The translations under genes and the position numbers were made by a program. Source: Actinomadura rudentiformis (GTDB taxonomy: Bacteria; Actinomycetota; Actinomycetes; Streptosporangiales; Streptosporangiaceae). From it: a stretch of DNA of 64,000 bases. This document shows, piece after piece, positions 43,443 to 51,208 of this stretch. The first letter of the stretch is position 1. The number at the start of each line of letters is the position of its first letter. The stretch is from NCBI RefSeq assembly GCF_008923185.1, contig NZ_WBMT01000007.1, forward strand, positions 186,001 to 250,000, written 5' to 3'. The notes beneath the pieces were generated by a model that made no database searches, had not been told where the DNA came from, and saw only the letters and a list, made by a program, of their open reading frames with translations.

Positions 43443-44900
43443 TCAACGCTGGGCGATCGGCTTGTCGACGGGGGTTTCGGGCGCCGGCCGGCTCGCTGTG
43501 CCGCCAGGCCCCGGCTGGCTCGCTGTGCCGCCGGGCGGGTGTGGCCCGCGGCCGGCGGGGATCGTCACCCGGACGGTCGTGCCCGCGCCAGGTTCAGAGA
43601 GCAGGTCCGCCCGCCCGCCATGGGCGGCGGCGATCGCGGCGACGATCGGAAGGCCGAGTCCCGCCCCGCCGGAACGATGCTCGGCGCGGTGGAAACGTTC
43701 GAACGCGCGGGCGGCGTCCTCGGCGCTCATGCCCGGCCCCCGGTCGGCGACCTCCAGCATGACTCCGTGGGGCGTACGGGCCGCACGAACGGTCACCGAC
43801 GTGTCGTCAGGCGTGTGCACCCGCACGTTGGCCAGCAGGTTTGCGAGCACCTGGCGGATACGGGCCTCGTCCACGAAGGCGGGCAGGGACTTCGGCACGT
43901 CCACCTCGTACGAACGATCCGGCGCGACGGCTGACGCGTCCGCGACCGCGTCCCGGACCAGGGTGGCCAGGTCGGTCTCGGCGGGCTGCAACGACTGCCC
44001 ACGGTCGAGACGGGCCAGCTCCAGCAGATCGCCGACGATCCGGTTCATCCGCTGCGCCTCCTCCTCGATGCGGCGCATCGCGTCCGGCAGTTCGTCGGGG
44101 CCGAGCGCGCCGTGCCGGTAGAGCTCCGCATACCCCTGGATCGTCGTGAGCGGGGTACGGAGCTCGTGTGAGGCGTCGGCGGCGAACTCCCGCACCCGGG
44201 CCTCGGACCGGCCGCGCGCCCAGAACGCCTGCTCGATGCGTTCCAGCATCACGTTGATCGACGCGGCCAGCCGGCCGACCTCGGTGCGCGAATCCGCGTC
44301 CGGCATGCGTGCCCGCAGGTCGCCCCCGGTGGCGATCCCGTGCGCGGTCTCGGCCATCCGCCCCAGTGGCAGCAGCCCGCGCGCGATCAGGTGCCGCCCC
44401 AGCAGCGCCAGCAGCCCGATCAGCGCCGTCGCGCTGGCCAGCTCGGCGATCACCAGGTTGCGCACCTCCGAGTGGATCTCGTCCAGCGGTGTCGCGACCA
44501 CGATCAGATTGCCGTTGCGGGGGGCGGGGCGGGCGACGGCGCGCATGTCCGCGAGCGAGAACGGGTCGAGGGTGTACGAGCGGTCATGGACCCCCGCGAA
44601 CCCCAGCCGCTGTACCTCGGCGACGGCCGGGGCCGGATCGGGTTCCTGATCGCTGAGCACCCGGATCCGGTTGTCCGGCGTCACCGACAGCACGATGAAG
44701 GGAGCCGGCGCGACCCCCTCGCCGGGCAGCCCGGGCCGGACCAGCCGGGCCACCGTCCTGTCACGCGCGGACCGCAGCTGGTCGTCCACCCGGTCCATGA
44801 GGTAGCCGTGCAGGAAGAACGCGCTGACGAAGCACGTGATCAACAGCCCGGCCAGCGTCACCGCGAGCAGCCCGGCCGTGAGCCGCGCGTTCAACGTCAT
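43443..44900 (-). CDS. Sensor histidine kinase
   Basis: 485 residues. Two membrane helices (about 7-29 and 150-170) bracket an outer sensor region. HAMP follows ('LLPLGRMAETAHGI'), then HisKA with H-box 'FAADASHELRTPLTTIQGYA', N-box 'VLANLLANVRVHTPDD', and G-boxes 'VADRGPGMS' and 'GGAGLGLPIVAAIAAAHGG'. It is encoded directly after its response regulator (ATGA overlap), an OmpR-type pair resembling TrcS/TcrS-like systems. The Pro/Gly-rich C-terminal tail comes from a 27-bp tandem duplication. Confidence 0.95.
   Translation of the reverse strand: MTLNARLTAGLLAVTLAGLLITCFVSAFFLHGYLMDRVDDQLRSARDRTVARLVRPGLPGEGVAPAPFIVLSVTPDNRIRVLSDQEPDPAPAVAEVQRLGFAGVHDRSYTLDPFSLADMRAVARPAPRNGNLIVVATPLDEIHSEVRNLVIAELASATALIGLLALLGRHLIARGLLPLGRMAETAHGIATGGDLRARMPDADSRTEVGRLAASINVMLERIEQAFWARGRSEARVREFAADASHELRTPLTTIQGYAELYRHGALGPDELPDAMRRIEEEAQRMNRIVGDLLELARLDRGQSLQPAETDLATLVRDAVADASAVAPDRSYEVDVPKSLPAFVDEARIRQVLANLLANVRVHTPDDTSVTVRAARTPHGVMLEVADRGPGMSAEDAARAFERFHRAEHRSGGAGLGLPIVAAIAAAHGGRADLLSEPGAGTTVRVTIPAGRGPHPPGGTASQPGPGGTASRPAPETPVDKPIAQR
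43491..43532. repeat. In-frame 27-bp-period duplication in the histidine kinase C-terminus
   Basis: GCTCGCTGTGCCGCC at 43491-43505 and 43518-43532, within a longer similar unit, encodes repeated GGTAS segments just before the stop. Confidence 0.8.
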
Positions 44901-45601
44901 GGCCGGAGCACGTACCCCACCCCGCGCCGGGTGTGGATGAGCGGCGGGCCGAGCGGATCGAGCTTGCGCCGCAGATAGCTGACGTAGGTCTCCACGACCT
45001 GGCCGTTGCCGTGGTGCTCCCAGCCCCAGACGGCCTCCAGGAGCTGGGCGCGGGTCAGCACCCGGCCCACGTTGTGCATCAGGTGCGCGAGCAGCCGGAA
45101 CTCGGTGGGCGACAGCTCCACCTCCACGCCCGCCCGCCGCACGGTCCAGCGCACCTCGTCGAGCTCCAGGTCACCGACGCGCAGCACCCCGTCCGCGACC
45201 GGCGCGCCGTCGGGGACCGGTTTGGGCGCCGCCCGGCGCAGGACGGCGCGCACCCGGGCCACCAGGGCGTCGATGGAGAACGGCTTGGTCACGTAGTCGT
45301 CGCCGCCCAGCGTGAGGCCGGTGACGGTGTCCGAGGGGGTGTCCCGCGCGGTCAGGAAGATCACCGGCACCTCGTCGCCCTCGGCCCGGAGCCTCCGGCA
45401 GACCTCGAAGCCGTCGAGGTCCGGCAACATCACGTCCAGCAGGATCAAATCCGGCGGCCGGTCACGGACCTCGCGCAGCGCGGCCGCGCCGCTGCCCGCG
45501 GTCGTCGGCTGGAAGCCGTGGAAGCGCAGCGCCACCTCGATCAGGTCGCGGATGTTGGCCTCGTCGTCCACGACGAGAACACGCTGCCGGTCCTCGCTCA
45601 T
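44897..45601 (-). CDS. OmpR-family response regulator
   Basis: 234 residues from ATG 45601. Receiver: 'VLVVDDEANIRDLIEVALRF' (acidic pair), phospho-Asp in 'LILLDVMLPDLDGFEV', Thr in 'FLTARD', Lys in 'YVTKPFS'. DNA-binding winged helix: 'LSPTEFRLLAHLMHNVGRVL' and 'VVETYVSYLRRKLD', 'RGVGYVLRP' ending. The gene precedes and overlaps the kinase gene. The small secreted protein gene upstream in the same direction is a likely co-regulated target. Confidence 0.95.
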   Translation of the reverse strand: MSEDRQRVLVVDDEANIRDLIEVALRFHGFQPTTAGSGAAALREVRDRPPDLILLDVMLPDLDGFEVCRRLRAEGDEVPVIFLTARDTPSDTVTGLTLGGDDYVTKPFSIDALVARVRAVLRRAAPKPVPDGAPVADGVLRVGDLELDEVRWTVRRAGVEVELSPTEFRLLAHLMHNVGRVLTRAQLLEAVWGWEHHGNGQVVETYVSYLRRKLDPLGPPLIHTRRGVGYVLRP

Positions 45602-45730
45602 GGGCTCCCCCGCCGCATCCTTCCGCTGAATCCTCCCGCCCCCGACGCCGACGTTACTGCAGCCGGCCAACGAGAAGAACCCTCCACCCGCAGGCCCCGG
45701 CACCCCCGCCAAGACCGGCAGTCCCGTCGG

Positions 45731-46219
45731 TCAGCTCGGGGTTGTTCGTGGCCGGTCCTTCCTGTCCGGCACCCGGATGAGCTTGGCGGTACGGGTCGTT
45801 CCGTTCTGGTCGCCCCACACCATCACCCGGTCTCCGTTGGCCAGGTCGCCGAGGGCGGCCTTGGCCCGGTTCTTGCGCACCTTGGTGTCGGCGGTGGTGT
45901 TCCACGTCCAGCTCACGCCGTCCTCGCTGCGAACGGTCAGGCTCGTTCCGGTGCGTGCCGTGACCTGGCCCCGCTGCCAGGCCATCTCCACGAACTTGCC
46001 GTCCCGGCGCACCGTCATCTCACCGTGGACGCCGCGTGCGCCGCGTGCGGCGTGCAGGCGCGGATGCTTGTGCTTGTGGCGGTCCGGGGCTGCCGAGGAC
46101 GATGCCGTGGGTGAGGGCGACGGCTTTGCCGCGGCCGCTGGAACGGCGAAGTACAAGCCCAGACCGAGCAGTCCCGCTGCGCCGATCGCCGTCACGCCTG
46201 TCTTCCTGTCGATTCCCAT
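45731..46219 (-). CDS. Secreted DUF5666-like protein
   Basis: 162 residues. A signal peptide ('VTAIGAAGLLGLGLYFAVPA', cut after AAA) leads to a Ser/Pro/His-rich segment, then 'EMTVRRDGKFVEMAWQRGQV', 'GTSLTVRSEDGVSWTWNTTA' and 'LANGDRVMVWG', a small beta-barrel pattern like DUF5666 repeats. 129 bases upstream of the response regulator in the same direction; possibly part of its regulon or operon. The HKHKH cluster may bind metal. Function unknown. Confidence 0.75.
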   Translation of the reverse strand: MGIDRKTGVTAIGAAGLLGLGLYFAVPAAAAKPSPSPTASSSAAPDRHKHKHPRLHAARGARGVHGEMTVRRDGKFVEMAWQRGQVTARTGTSLTVRSEDGVSWTWNTTADTKVRKNRAKAALGDLANGDRVMVWGDQNGTTRTAKLIRVPDRKDRPRTTPS

Positions 46220-46284
46220 GGCGTCAGCAAAGCGGTCGTTGCTGCAAAACCTCCTGGAGTTACCTGGGAAAACCCTGGGAAGAC

Positions 46285-46333
46285 GGAGTCGGGGTCACCC
46301 GAGTCCGGACGGCACCGGAGTCGGGGTCACCCG
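46285..46333. repeat. 17-bp exact repeat overlapping the phosphatase stop codon, 32-bp period
   Basis: GGAGTCGGGGTCACCCG at 46285-46301 and 46317-46333. The second copy contains the phosphatase gene's stop (46327-46329, minus strand). Confidence 0.85.
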
Positions 46334-46836
46334 TCCAACGCGCCCAGTCCGGTGAGGAGCCGCGCGACGTCGAGGCCGGAGGTGAGGTAGTCGACGAAGA
46401 GCGGATTGTTCAGCGCCCATTTGGACCGCCGGTAGCGAACGAGGAAGATCGCGTCTTCGGTCGTGTAGCCGAGGTTGATCAGGCTCTGCACGACGACGAG
46501 TCCCGAGCGGTTGTATCCCGAGTGGCAGCGCACCAGCACCCGGCGTCCGTCGCGTACGTCCGCGGCGGCGATGTCGGCCATCCCGCAGACCGCCTCGATC
46601 TGCTCTGGGACCAGTGGCCCGTCCGGGACCTCGACACAGTGGTGCTCGACCCCGGCGCCGGGTCCGTGCCCGTCCAGCCGGTAGAGGCTGAGCACGGTGT
46701 CGAACTCCACCCCGACCACGGCGCGCATCCGCACGCCGGCGGCGTCGCGGTACACGTGGCCGCCCATCCACAGACCGGGAACGATCTCATGCCATGGCGC
46801 GTCCGCGTCGGGCGTGCCCTTGCCCTTGATCCGCAT
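46327..46836 (-). CDS. Dual-specificity/tyrosine protein phosphatase
   Basis: 169 residues from ATG 46836, preferred to a TTG 27 bases upstream. The P-loop 'RCHSGYNRSGL' has catalytic Cys and Arg (C-x5-R), and 'EVPDGPLVPEQIEAV' supplies the general-acid Asp region typical of DSPs. 'WHEIVPGLWMGGHVYRD' is the common N-terminal DSP motif. Substrate unknown; actinomycete relatives dephosphorylate proteins or phosphoinositides. Monocistronic. Confidence 0.9.
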   Translation of the reverse strand: MRIKGKGTPDADAPWHEIVPGLWMGGHVYRDAAGVRMRAVVGVEFDTVLSLYRLDGHGPGAGVEHHCVEVPDGPLVPEQIEAVCGMADIAAADVRDGRRVLVRCHSGYNRSGLVVVQSLINLGYTTEDAIFLVRYRRSKWALNNPLFVDYLTSGLDVARLLTGLGALDG

Positions 46837-46929
46837 GCCATCGTCCCCTGCGGCGAGAACCAACGTAGATCAACCGGGCTTCACCGTAGTCGGTGCGCGA
46901 ACCTTTTGGACAATATTCGAATAAGAAGA

Positions 46930-46960
46930 CCCCCGGACCGGGTTCACCCCGGTCCGGGGG
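46930..46960 (-). terminator. Rho-independent terminator of the EamA gene
   Basis: CCCCCGGACCGGG (46930-46942) and CCCGGTCCGGGGG (46948-46960) form a perfect 13-bp stem; on the minus strand it is followed by TCTTCTTAT, a T-rich tract. Confidence 0.9.
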
Positions 46961-46992
46961 CGTGCCGCGCAGCGCTGCGTGCCGTAGATCCG

Positions 46993-47091
46993 GCGCGTCA
47001 GCTCTGGCGCGTGAGCTTTCGCGCGTCAGCTCTGGCGCGTCAGGCTTGGCGCGTCGGCCTGGCGCGGCAGGCTTGGCGCGTCGGCCTGGCG
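46993..47091. repeat. Repeat array spanning the EamA stop codon
   Basis: GCGCGTCAGCTCTGGCGCGT is exact at 46993-47012 and 47021-47040 (the latter contains the stop), and a 24-bp unit is exact at 47041-47064 and 47068-47091 (27-bp period, in frame), encoding repeated RQADAPSL. Confidence 0.85.
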
Positions 47092-47964
47092 GCGAGCCTG
47101 GCCGGCGACGAGGGCGCCGAGGGCGATCGCGAGGCCGAGGGTCTGCCACGGGGTGAGGGTCTGGCTGAGGAAGGCGATCCCGGCCACGGTGGCGACGAGC
47201 GGGTTGACCAGGCCGAGGAGGGAGACGGAGGTGGGGGCCAGGTTGCCGATGCCGCGGTTCCAGAAGGCGTAGGCGATGGCCGTGCCGATCACACCGAGGT
47301 AGGTGAAGCCGACGACGTTCTCGGCGGTGATCGTGCTGGGCAGCCCCTCGCTGAGAAGGGTGAACGGCGCGATCATGAGGCCGCCGAACGTGAGCTGCCA
47401 GCCGGTGACGGCCAGGAGCGGGGCGTCGGGCCGCCCCCAGTGCTTGGTGAGGACGACGGCGAGCCCCATCAGCGAGGTCGCGACGAGCATGACCCCGATG
47501 CCGAGCGGATCGATCCGGGCCTCGGAGGTCAGGGTCAGCAACGCGACGCCGCCCGTTCCGACAAGCGCCGAGATCAGGACCCTGCGCGTCGGCTGGAGAC
47601 GCAGGATCGCCAGCGAGAGCAGCGCGACGATCAGAGGCTGCACCGACCCGATGGTGGCGGCGACGCCGCCGGGCAGGCGATAGGCCGCGAAGAAGAGCAG
47701 CGGGAAGAACGCACCGAAGTTGAGCAGGCCCAGGACCGCCGACTTCCACCACCAGGAGCCGAACGGGAGGCGCCGGGTCACCGCCAGCAGGATCAGCCCG
47801 GCGGGAAGGGCCCTCAGCGTCGCGGCCAGAAGCGGCCGGTCAGGAGGCAACATCGTGGTCGTGACCACATATGTGGTGCCCCAGGTCGCGGGCGCGTAGG
47901 CGGTGAGCGCGAGGTCCTTGACGTGGGGGAAGGACGCGGCGCGCGGGGCGGCGATGCTGGCCAT
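47026..47964 (-). CDS. EamA-family (DMT) transporter
   Basis: 312 residues from ATG 47964 with GAGGAG upstream. Ten hydrophobic helices in two EamA halves; 'TWGTTYVVTTTMLPPDRPLL' and 'RALPAGLILLAVTRRLPFG' begin the first half, 'WQLTFGGLMIAPFTLL' the second. Export of amino acids or metabolites is the usual role. Divergent from a MarR gene with palindromic operators between, so MarR-controlled efflux is likely. The C-terminus is extended by repeated RQADAPSL units. Confidence 0.92.
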   Translation of the reverse strand: MASIAAPRAASFPHVKDLALTAYAPATWGTTYVVTTTMLPPDRPLLAATLRALPAGLILLAVTRRLPFGSWWWKSAVLGLLNFGAFFPLLFFAAYRLPGGVAATIGSVQPLIVALLSLAILRLQPTRRVLISALVGTGGVALLTLTSEARIDPLGIGVMLVATSLMGLAVVLTKHWGRPDAPLLAVTGWQLTFGGLMIAPFTLLSEGLPSTITAENVVGFTYLGVIGTAIAYAFWNRGIGNLAPTSVSLLGLVNPLVATVAGIAFLSQTLTPWQTLGLAIALGALVAGQARRQADAPSLPRQADAPSLTRQS

Positions 47965-47985
47965 GTGGATCACTCCTCATTGATA

Positions 47986-48062
47986 ATCTCAACGTTGAGA
48001 TAACATCACGACAGCTACCTCAACGTCAAGTAGATGAACGTTGAGATTATTTCCGTTGAGAG
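47986..48062. promoter_or_regulatory. MarR operator cluster
   Basis: The perfect palindrome ATCTCAACGTTGAGAT (47986-48001) is followed by related sites: ACCTCAACGTCAAGT (48017-48031), GAACGTTGAGAT (48036-48047) and CCGTTGAGAG (48053-48062). Together they cover the whole promoter region between the divergent EamA and MarR genes. Confidence 0.8.
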
Positions 48063-48071
48063 GAGCGCGCC

Positions 48072-48572
48072 ATGTCCGACGCGGTGGACGAGATCCGTGC
48101 GCAGTGGGGCCGGGAGCGTCCTGACCTGGACACCTGGCCGATGGGCATCGTCGGCCGGATCAGCCGGCTGTCACGCCTGCTGGACCGCGAGCTGAAGGAG
48201 TTCTTCGCGGGTTACGGCTTGGAGTTCTGGGAGTTCGACGTGCTCGCCACCCTCCGCCGGGCCGGTGGGACGAACGGCCTCACGGCGGGCGACCTCAACA
48301 AGGCCGCGATGGTGACCTCCGGCGCCATCACCAACCGCATCGACCGCCTCGCCTCCAAGGGGCTGGTCGAACGTGTCCCCGACCCCCAGGATCGCCGGTC
48401 CATCCGTGTCCGCCTCACCGACCAGGGCCGCACCATGGTCGACGAGATCGTCGGACCCCACGTGGAGAACGAGGCGCGCCTGCTCGCGAGCCTCGGCTCT
48501 GAAGAGCGCACCCAGCTGGAGGCCACTCTCCGGAGCGTCCTTGAATCGCTGGGGGACAAGTCCCTGGAGTAG
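48072..48572 (+). CDS. MarR-family transcriptional regulator
   Basis: 166 residues, GAGAGGAG before ATG. The winged helix is 'LTAGDLNKAAMVTSGAITNR' and 'IDRLASKGLVERVPDPQDRR', 'SIRVRLTDQGRTMVDEIV', the MarR recognition helix and wing. N- and C-terminal helices for dimerisation are present. It faces the divergent EamA transporter gene; the palindromes in the shared region predict repression of both genes relieved by a small molecule. Confidence 0.95.
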   Translation: MSDAVDEIRAQWGRERPDLDTWPMGIVGRISRLSRLLDRELKEFFAGYGLEFWEFDVLATLRRAGGTNGLTAGDLNKAAMVTSGAITNRIDRLASKGLVERVPDPQDRRSIRVRLTDQGRTMVDEIVGPHVENEARLLASLGSEERTQLEATLRSVLESLGDKSLE

Positions 48573-48643
48573 CCGTCCCGCAGAGGCCGCCAACCGGCCG
48601 TACCGCCGTATCCAATCGCCGTCCGGCTGTATCCAGACGCAGA

Positions 48644-48675
48644 CAGGCGGTGCGCACGCAAGGACGCACCGCCTG
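48644..48675. terminator. Bidirectional terminator hairpin
   Basis: CAGGCGGTGCG (48644-48654) pairs with CGCACCGCCTG (48665-48675), 10-base loop, between the convergent marR and CHRD genes. Confidence 0.75.
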
Positions 48676-48689
48676 GCCGCTCGGCATCA

Positions 48690-49568
48690 TCAACTCGCGG
48701 CGTCGATGAAGAGATAGTCGGCGCGATACGGAACCTCTGCCTTGCTGCCCGGCTCACAGGACCCGGCTGGAGCGACCCCGCCCACTGTGTTGAGCCGCAG
48801 GATCTCGTTGATCCCGGACAGCAGTCCCTTGGGCGCGCCCACCTGGGTCGCGGCCAGGTCGAGCTCCGCGATGTTGCCGTCCCCGTTCGGCCTCCGGGAG
48901 ATCACACTGCCGGTCACCGCGGACCCGTCCCTGGCCTGCCACTTCGGCGGGCCGGCCGGTCCGGGGTTGACGAAGAAGTGCGAGATCTTCCGTTGCAGCG
49001 ACGCACGGACGTTGTCCTGGGTGAACGCGAACGTGCCGTTGGCCTGCTGCGTGCAGGCGTAGATCTGAACGCCCTCGCGCACCGCCGCCTTGAAGTTCTG
49101 CCGGAGTGCGCGCTTCATGTCGATGGCATTGGTCAGCTTGTGGACCTGCCCTCGAACCGCGCCACCAGCGAACTGCCTGTTGTGCAGATCGATGTAGAAG
49201 CTCCCCGGATCGTTCCGGAGCTGATCCAGGAGCTGCTGGTCGGAGACCCGCACGGAACCGCTCACCGACCCCGGTCCCCGCGGCCGCGTGAAGAACGAAA
49301 TCTTCTTGTCCCCGTTGCTGCCCTTCGCGCCCTGGTGAAGCTCGCCGCTCGTCGGAACGCCGATCCCGCGGAACTCGATGGCGAACGACACCCGATCGCC
49401 CTTGACCCCCAGGTACGCGACCGCGCTCCCGTCCTTGTCACCCCCCGGCACGACATTGGCCCCGTTGAGACTGGTGGCGAAGAACGCGCCCGTGTCACCG
49501 GCGGCCGGCGTCGCCATGCAGGCCAGGCCGGCGACCGCTACTGCCGTGATGGTGATGCTGCGATTCAT
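48690..49568 (-). CDS. Secreted CHRD-DUF3455 fusion protein
   Basis: 292 residues. After a signal peptide ('ITAVAVAGLACMATPAAGD'), residues about 25-145 form a CHRD domain ('FATSLNGANVVPGGDKDGSA', 'GELHQGAKGSNGDKKISFF', 'FYIDLHNRQFAGGAVRGQVH'). The second half is DUF3455-like: 'VREGVQIYACTQQANGTFAF', 'PKWQARDGSAVTGSVISRRP', 'IAELDLAATQVGAPKGLLSG'. Both are extracytoplasmic domains of unknown function usually found separately. Two Cys (in 'YACTQ' and 'GSCEPG') may form a disulphide. Confidence 0.85.
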   Translation of the reverse strand: MNRSITITAVAVAGLACMATPAAGDTGAFFATSLNGANVVPGGDKDGSAVAYLGVKGDRVSFAIEFRGIGVPTSGELHQGAKGSNGDKKISFFTRPRGPGSVSGSVRVSDQQLLDQLRNDPGSFYIDLHNRQFAGGAVRGQVHKLTNAIDMKRALRQNFKAAVREGVQIYACTQQANGTFAFTQDNVRASLQRKISHFFVNPGPAGPPKWQARDGSAVTGSVISRRPNGDGNIAELDLAATQVGAPKGLLSGINEILRLNTVGGVAPAGSCEPGSKAEVPYRADYLFIDAAS

Positions 49569-49818
49569 GGAGAACCCTCTCCTCGAAGGCCCGAAGCCCC
49601 TACGCCAGACCCTTCAGGGCGATACACGGCCGTCCCGGACACCCACGTTCAATTCCGTGGAGAGACCTGAATCACGGCCCCTGCCTTGAACGCTCCCGGC
49701 CATCCGCCCCGTACAACCTGGGTTAACCCCGAAGCGAATCGGGCGCAGATAACGGCCAGCGGGCCTTGCCACGCACCGGTATCTTGTTCGCACTCCAGGC
49801 GTGGATCGAGGGATACAG

Positions 49819-50223
49819 ATGGGCACATGGGGCCACGGACCCTTTGAGAACGATGCCGCATACGACTATCTGGCCAGCCTCAGAGACGCCGGGACGGCAG
49901 GGATCCCTGATGCTCTGCGCCAGACCCTCACGGCGTTCTTGGCTTCTTCTCAGATGGTCAATGCCAAGAGCGCAGATCAAGCGGTCGCGGCGGCCGCCCT
50001 GATAGCGATGCGAGCAGGAGCCGGCGCCTCGGTCTCAGGCACTGTCGAAGACTTCCTGGACTCCCACCCGTTCGGTTGGGATGAAGAAATGCGAACGCTG
50101 GCGTCGAAGGCGTTCACTCATGCCCTGGAAGCCGAGAACAACGAGTGGCTCGAAGTGTGGGAAGACCAAGTCCCCAAGGTGACCGCGGCGCTGGAGCCGT
50201 TCCGCCAAGCGGTAGCCGGCTGA
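49819..50223 (+). CDS. DUF4259 domain protein
   Basis: 134 residues from ATG 49819, since the family begins MGTWGxGxFENDxAxD exactly as here ('MGTWGHGPFENDAAYDYLAS'). The rest is helical with 'HPFGWDEEMRTLASKAFTHA' and 'NNEWLEVWED'. DUF4259 proteins are small cytoplasmic proteins often scattered near immunity or toxin genes; function unknown. First of three small same-direction genes with somewhat lower third-position GC than the rest of the window. Confidence 0.85.
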   Translation: MGTWGHGPFENDAAYDYLASLRDAGTAGIPDALRQTLTAFLASSQMVNAKSADQAVAAAALIAMRAGAGASVSGTVEDFLDSHPFGWDEEMRTLASKAFTHALEAENNEWLEVWEDQVPKVTAALEPFRQAVAG

Positions 50224-50239
50224 CGTCCTGCGAGGGCGA

Positions 50240-50737
50240 ATGCGAGTTCCGCTGAACGAGGCAGATCGGTGGCCGGTCACACCGTTCGTGAACGTGGGCC
50301 CGCTGCGGTTCGGGATGAGGCATGGCGAAGTCGTGGCAGCGCTTGGCGGCGAGTCACCGATCGTGTGGCATCCCGGTCATGTGGCTGAGTTCGATGGGGT
50401 GACGGCGTACTACGGAGACTCCGAGCAGCTGATGTGCGTAGCGGTCGACGCGCATCATGGCCCGCAGGTCACTTTGGAGGGTCTGCCGCTGGTAGGACGG
50501 GTGCCTTCTGAGCTCGGCGATCTGTTCGTCCGTTACGCCGAGTCGCGGGGAGTACAGGTCCAGTACAGCCAGGAGGGCTACGTGGGAGCCGAGGCGTTCG
50601 GCTTCGTGATGCGCACGCAGCAAGCCGACGACGCACTGCTCACCCGCCCGGTCTTCGTCGCCCGGGAGTGGGCCGACAGTGTCGCAGACGCCCAACTGGG
50701 TTTCGTGCCCCAAGCCGAGTGGATGGTCAGGCGCTGA
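50240..50737 (+). CDS. Hypothetical protein, 165 residues
   Basis: Starts 16 bases after the DUF4259 gene with GAGGG upstream. The protein reads 'PFVNVGPLRFGMRHGEVVAA' then 'EFDGVTAYYGDSEQLMCVAV', an alpha/beta pattern resembling small immunity-like proteins that open with a 'GxxRFGMxxxEV' helix. No catalytic or membrane features. I do not recognise a named family. Confidence 0.7.
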   Translation: MRVPLNEADRWPVTPFVNVGPLRFGMRHGEVVAALGGESPIVWHPGHVAEFDGVTAYYGDSEQLMCVAVDAHHGPQVTLEGLPLVGRVPSELGDLFVRYAESRGVQVQYSQEGYVGAEAFGFVMRTQQADDALLTRPVFVAREWADSVADAQLGFVPQAEWMVRR

Positions 50738-50836
50738 TCTCGACCAGAAGCTGACGGCGTAGCAGCCTTCGAGTGCGGCTTGTCGATGTGCCCATGGGGT
50801 GATGGGCTGGGGACAATCTACTCGGAGGTCGGCGGG

Positions 50837-51103
50837 ATGACTGATGGGGAGCGCCTGACTGCGGGCACGTGTGTCATGTGCAAGCAGACCTTCACGTTCG
50901 ATCCTCGGAGCGTTCCGACAGTTCTCATTGATCCCGAGACGGGTCTGCCGCCGGGGATGACGGTGTTGGGCTCGTTGCGTCCGGCGACGCCGGAAGCCGT
51001 TGCCAGATCGACGGACGAGCCGATCTGCCCGCGGTGTGTGAGCCGGGCGCGGCAGTTCCAGGCGGCCAGTGAGTCGACTCCCATGTGGGGCACGTGGCCG
51101 TGA
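50837..51103 (+). CDS. Small zinc-ribbon protein
   Basis: 88 residues from ATG 50837 (GGAGG upstream); a longer start at 50780 is less likely. Two CxxC pairs, 'GTCVMCKQTFTFDP' and 'PICPRCVSRAR', frame about 55 residues, the layout of a small actinobacterial zinc-ribbon family found singly on chromosomes and phages. 'VPTVLIDPETGLPPG' lies between. Function unknown. Confidence 0.7.
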   Translation: MTDGERLTAGTCVMCKQTFTFDPRSVPTVLIDPETGLPPGMTVLGSLRPATPEAVARSTDEPICPRCVSRARQFQAASESTPMWGTWP

Positions 51104-51208
51104 GCAACGCGGCATGATCGTTTCGGCGTGCTCTGTCGTATCGAACCGATATCGTGCCTGCGGTCGGTAGGGGGCGAGTCACCGCTGGTGCTCGCGGGTT
51201 CTGGAGGC

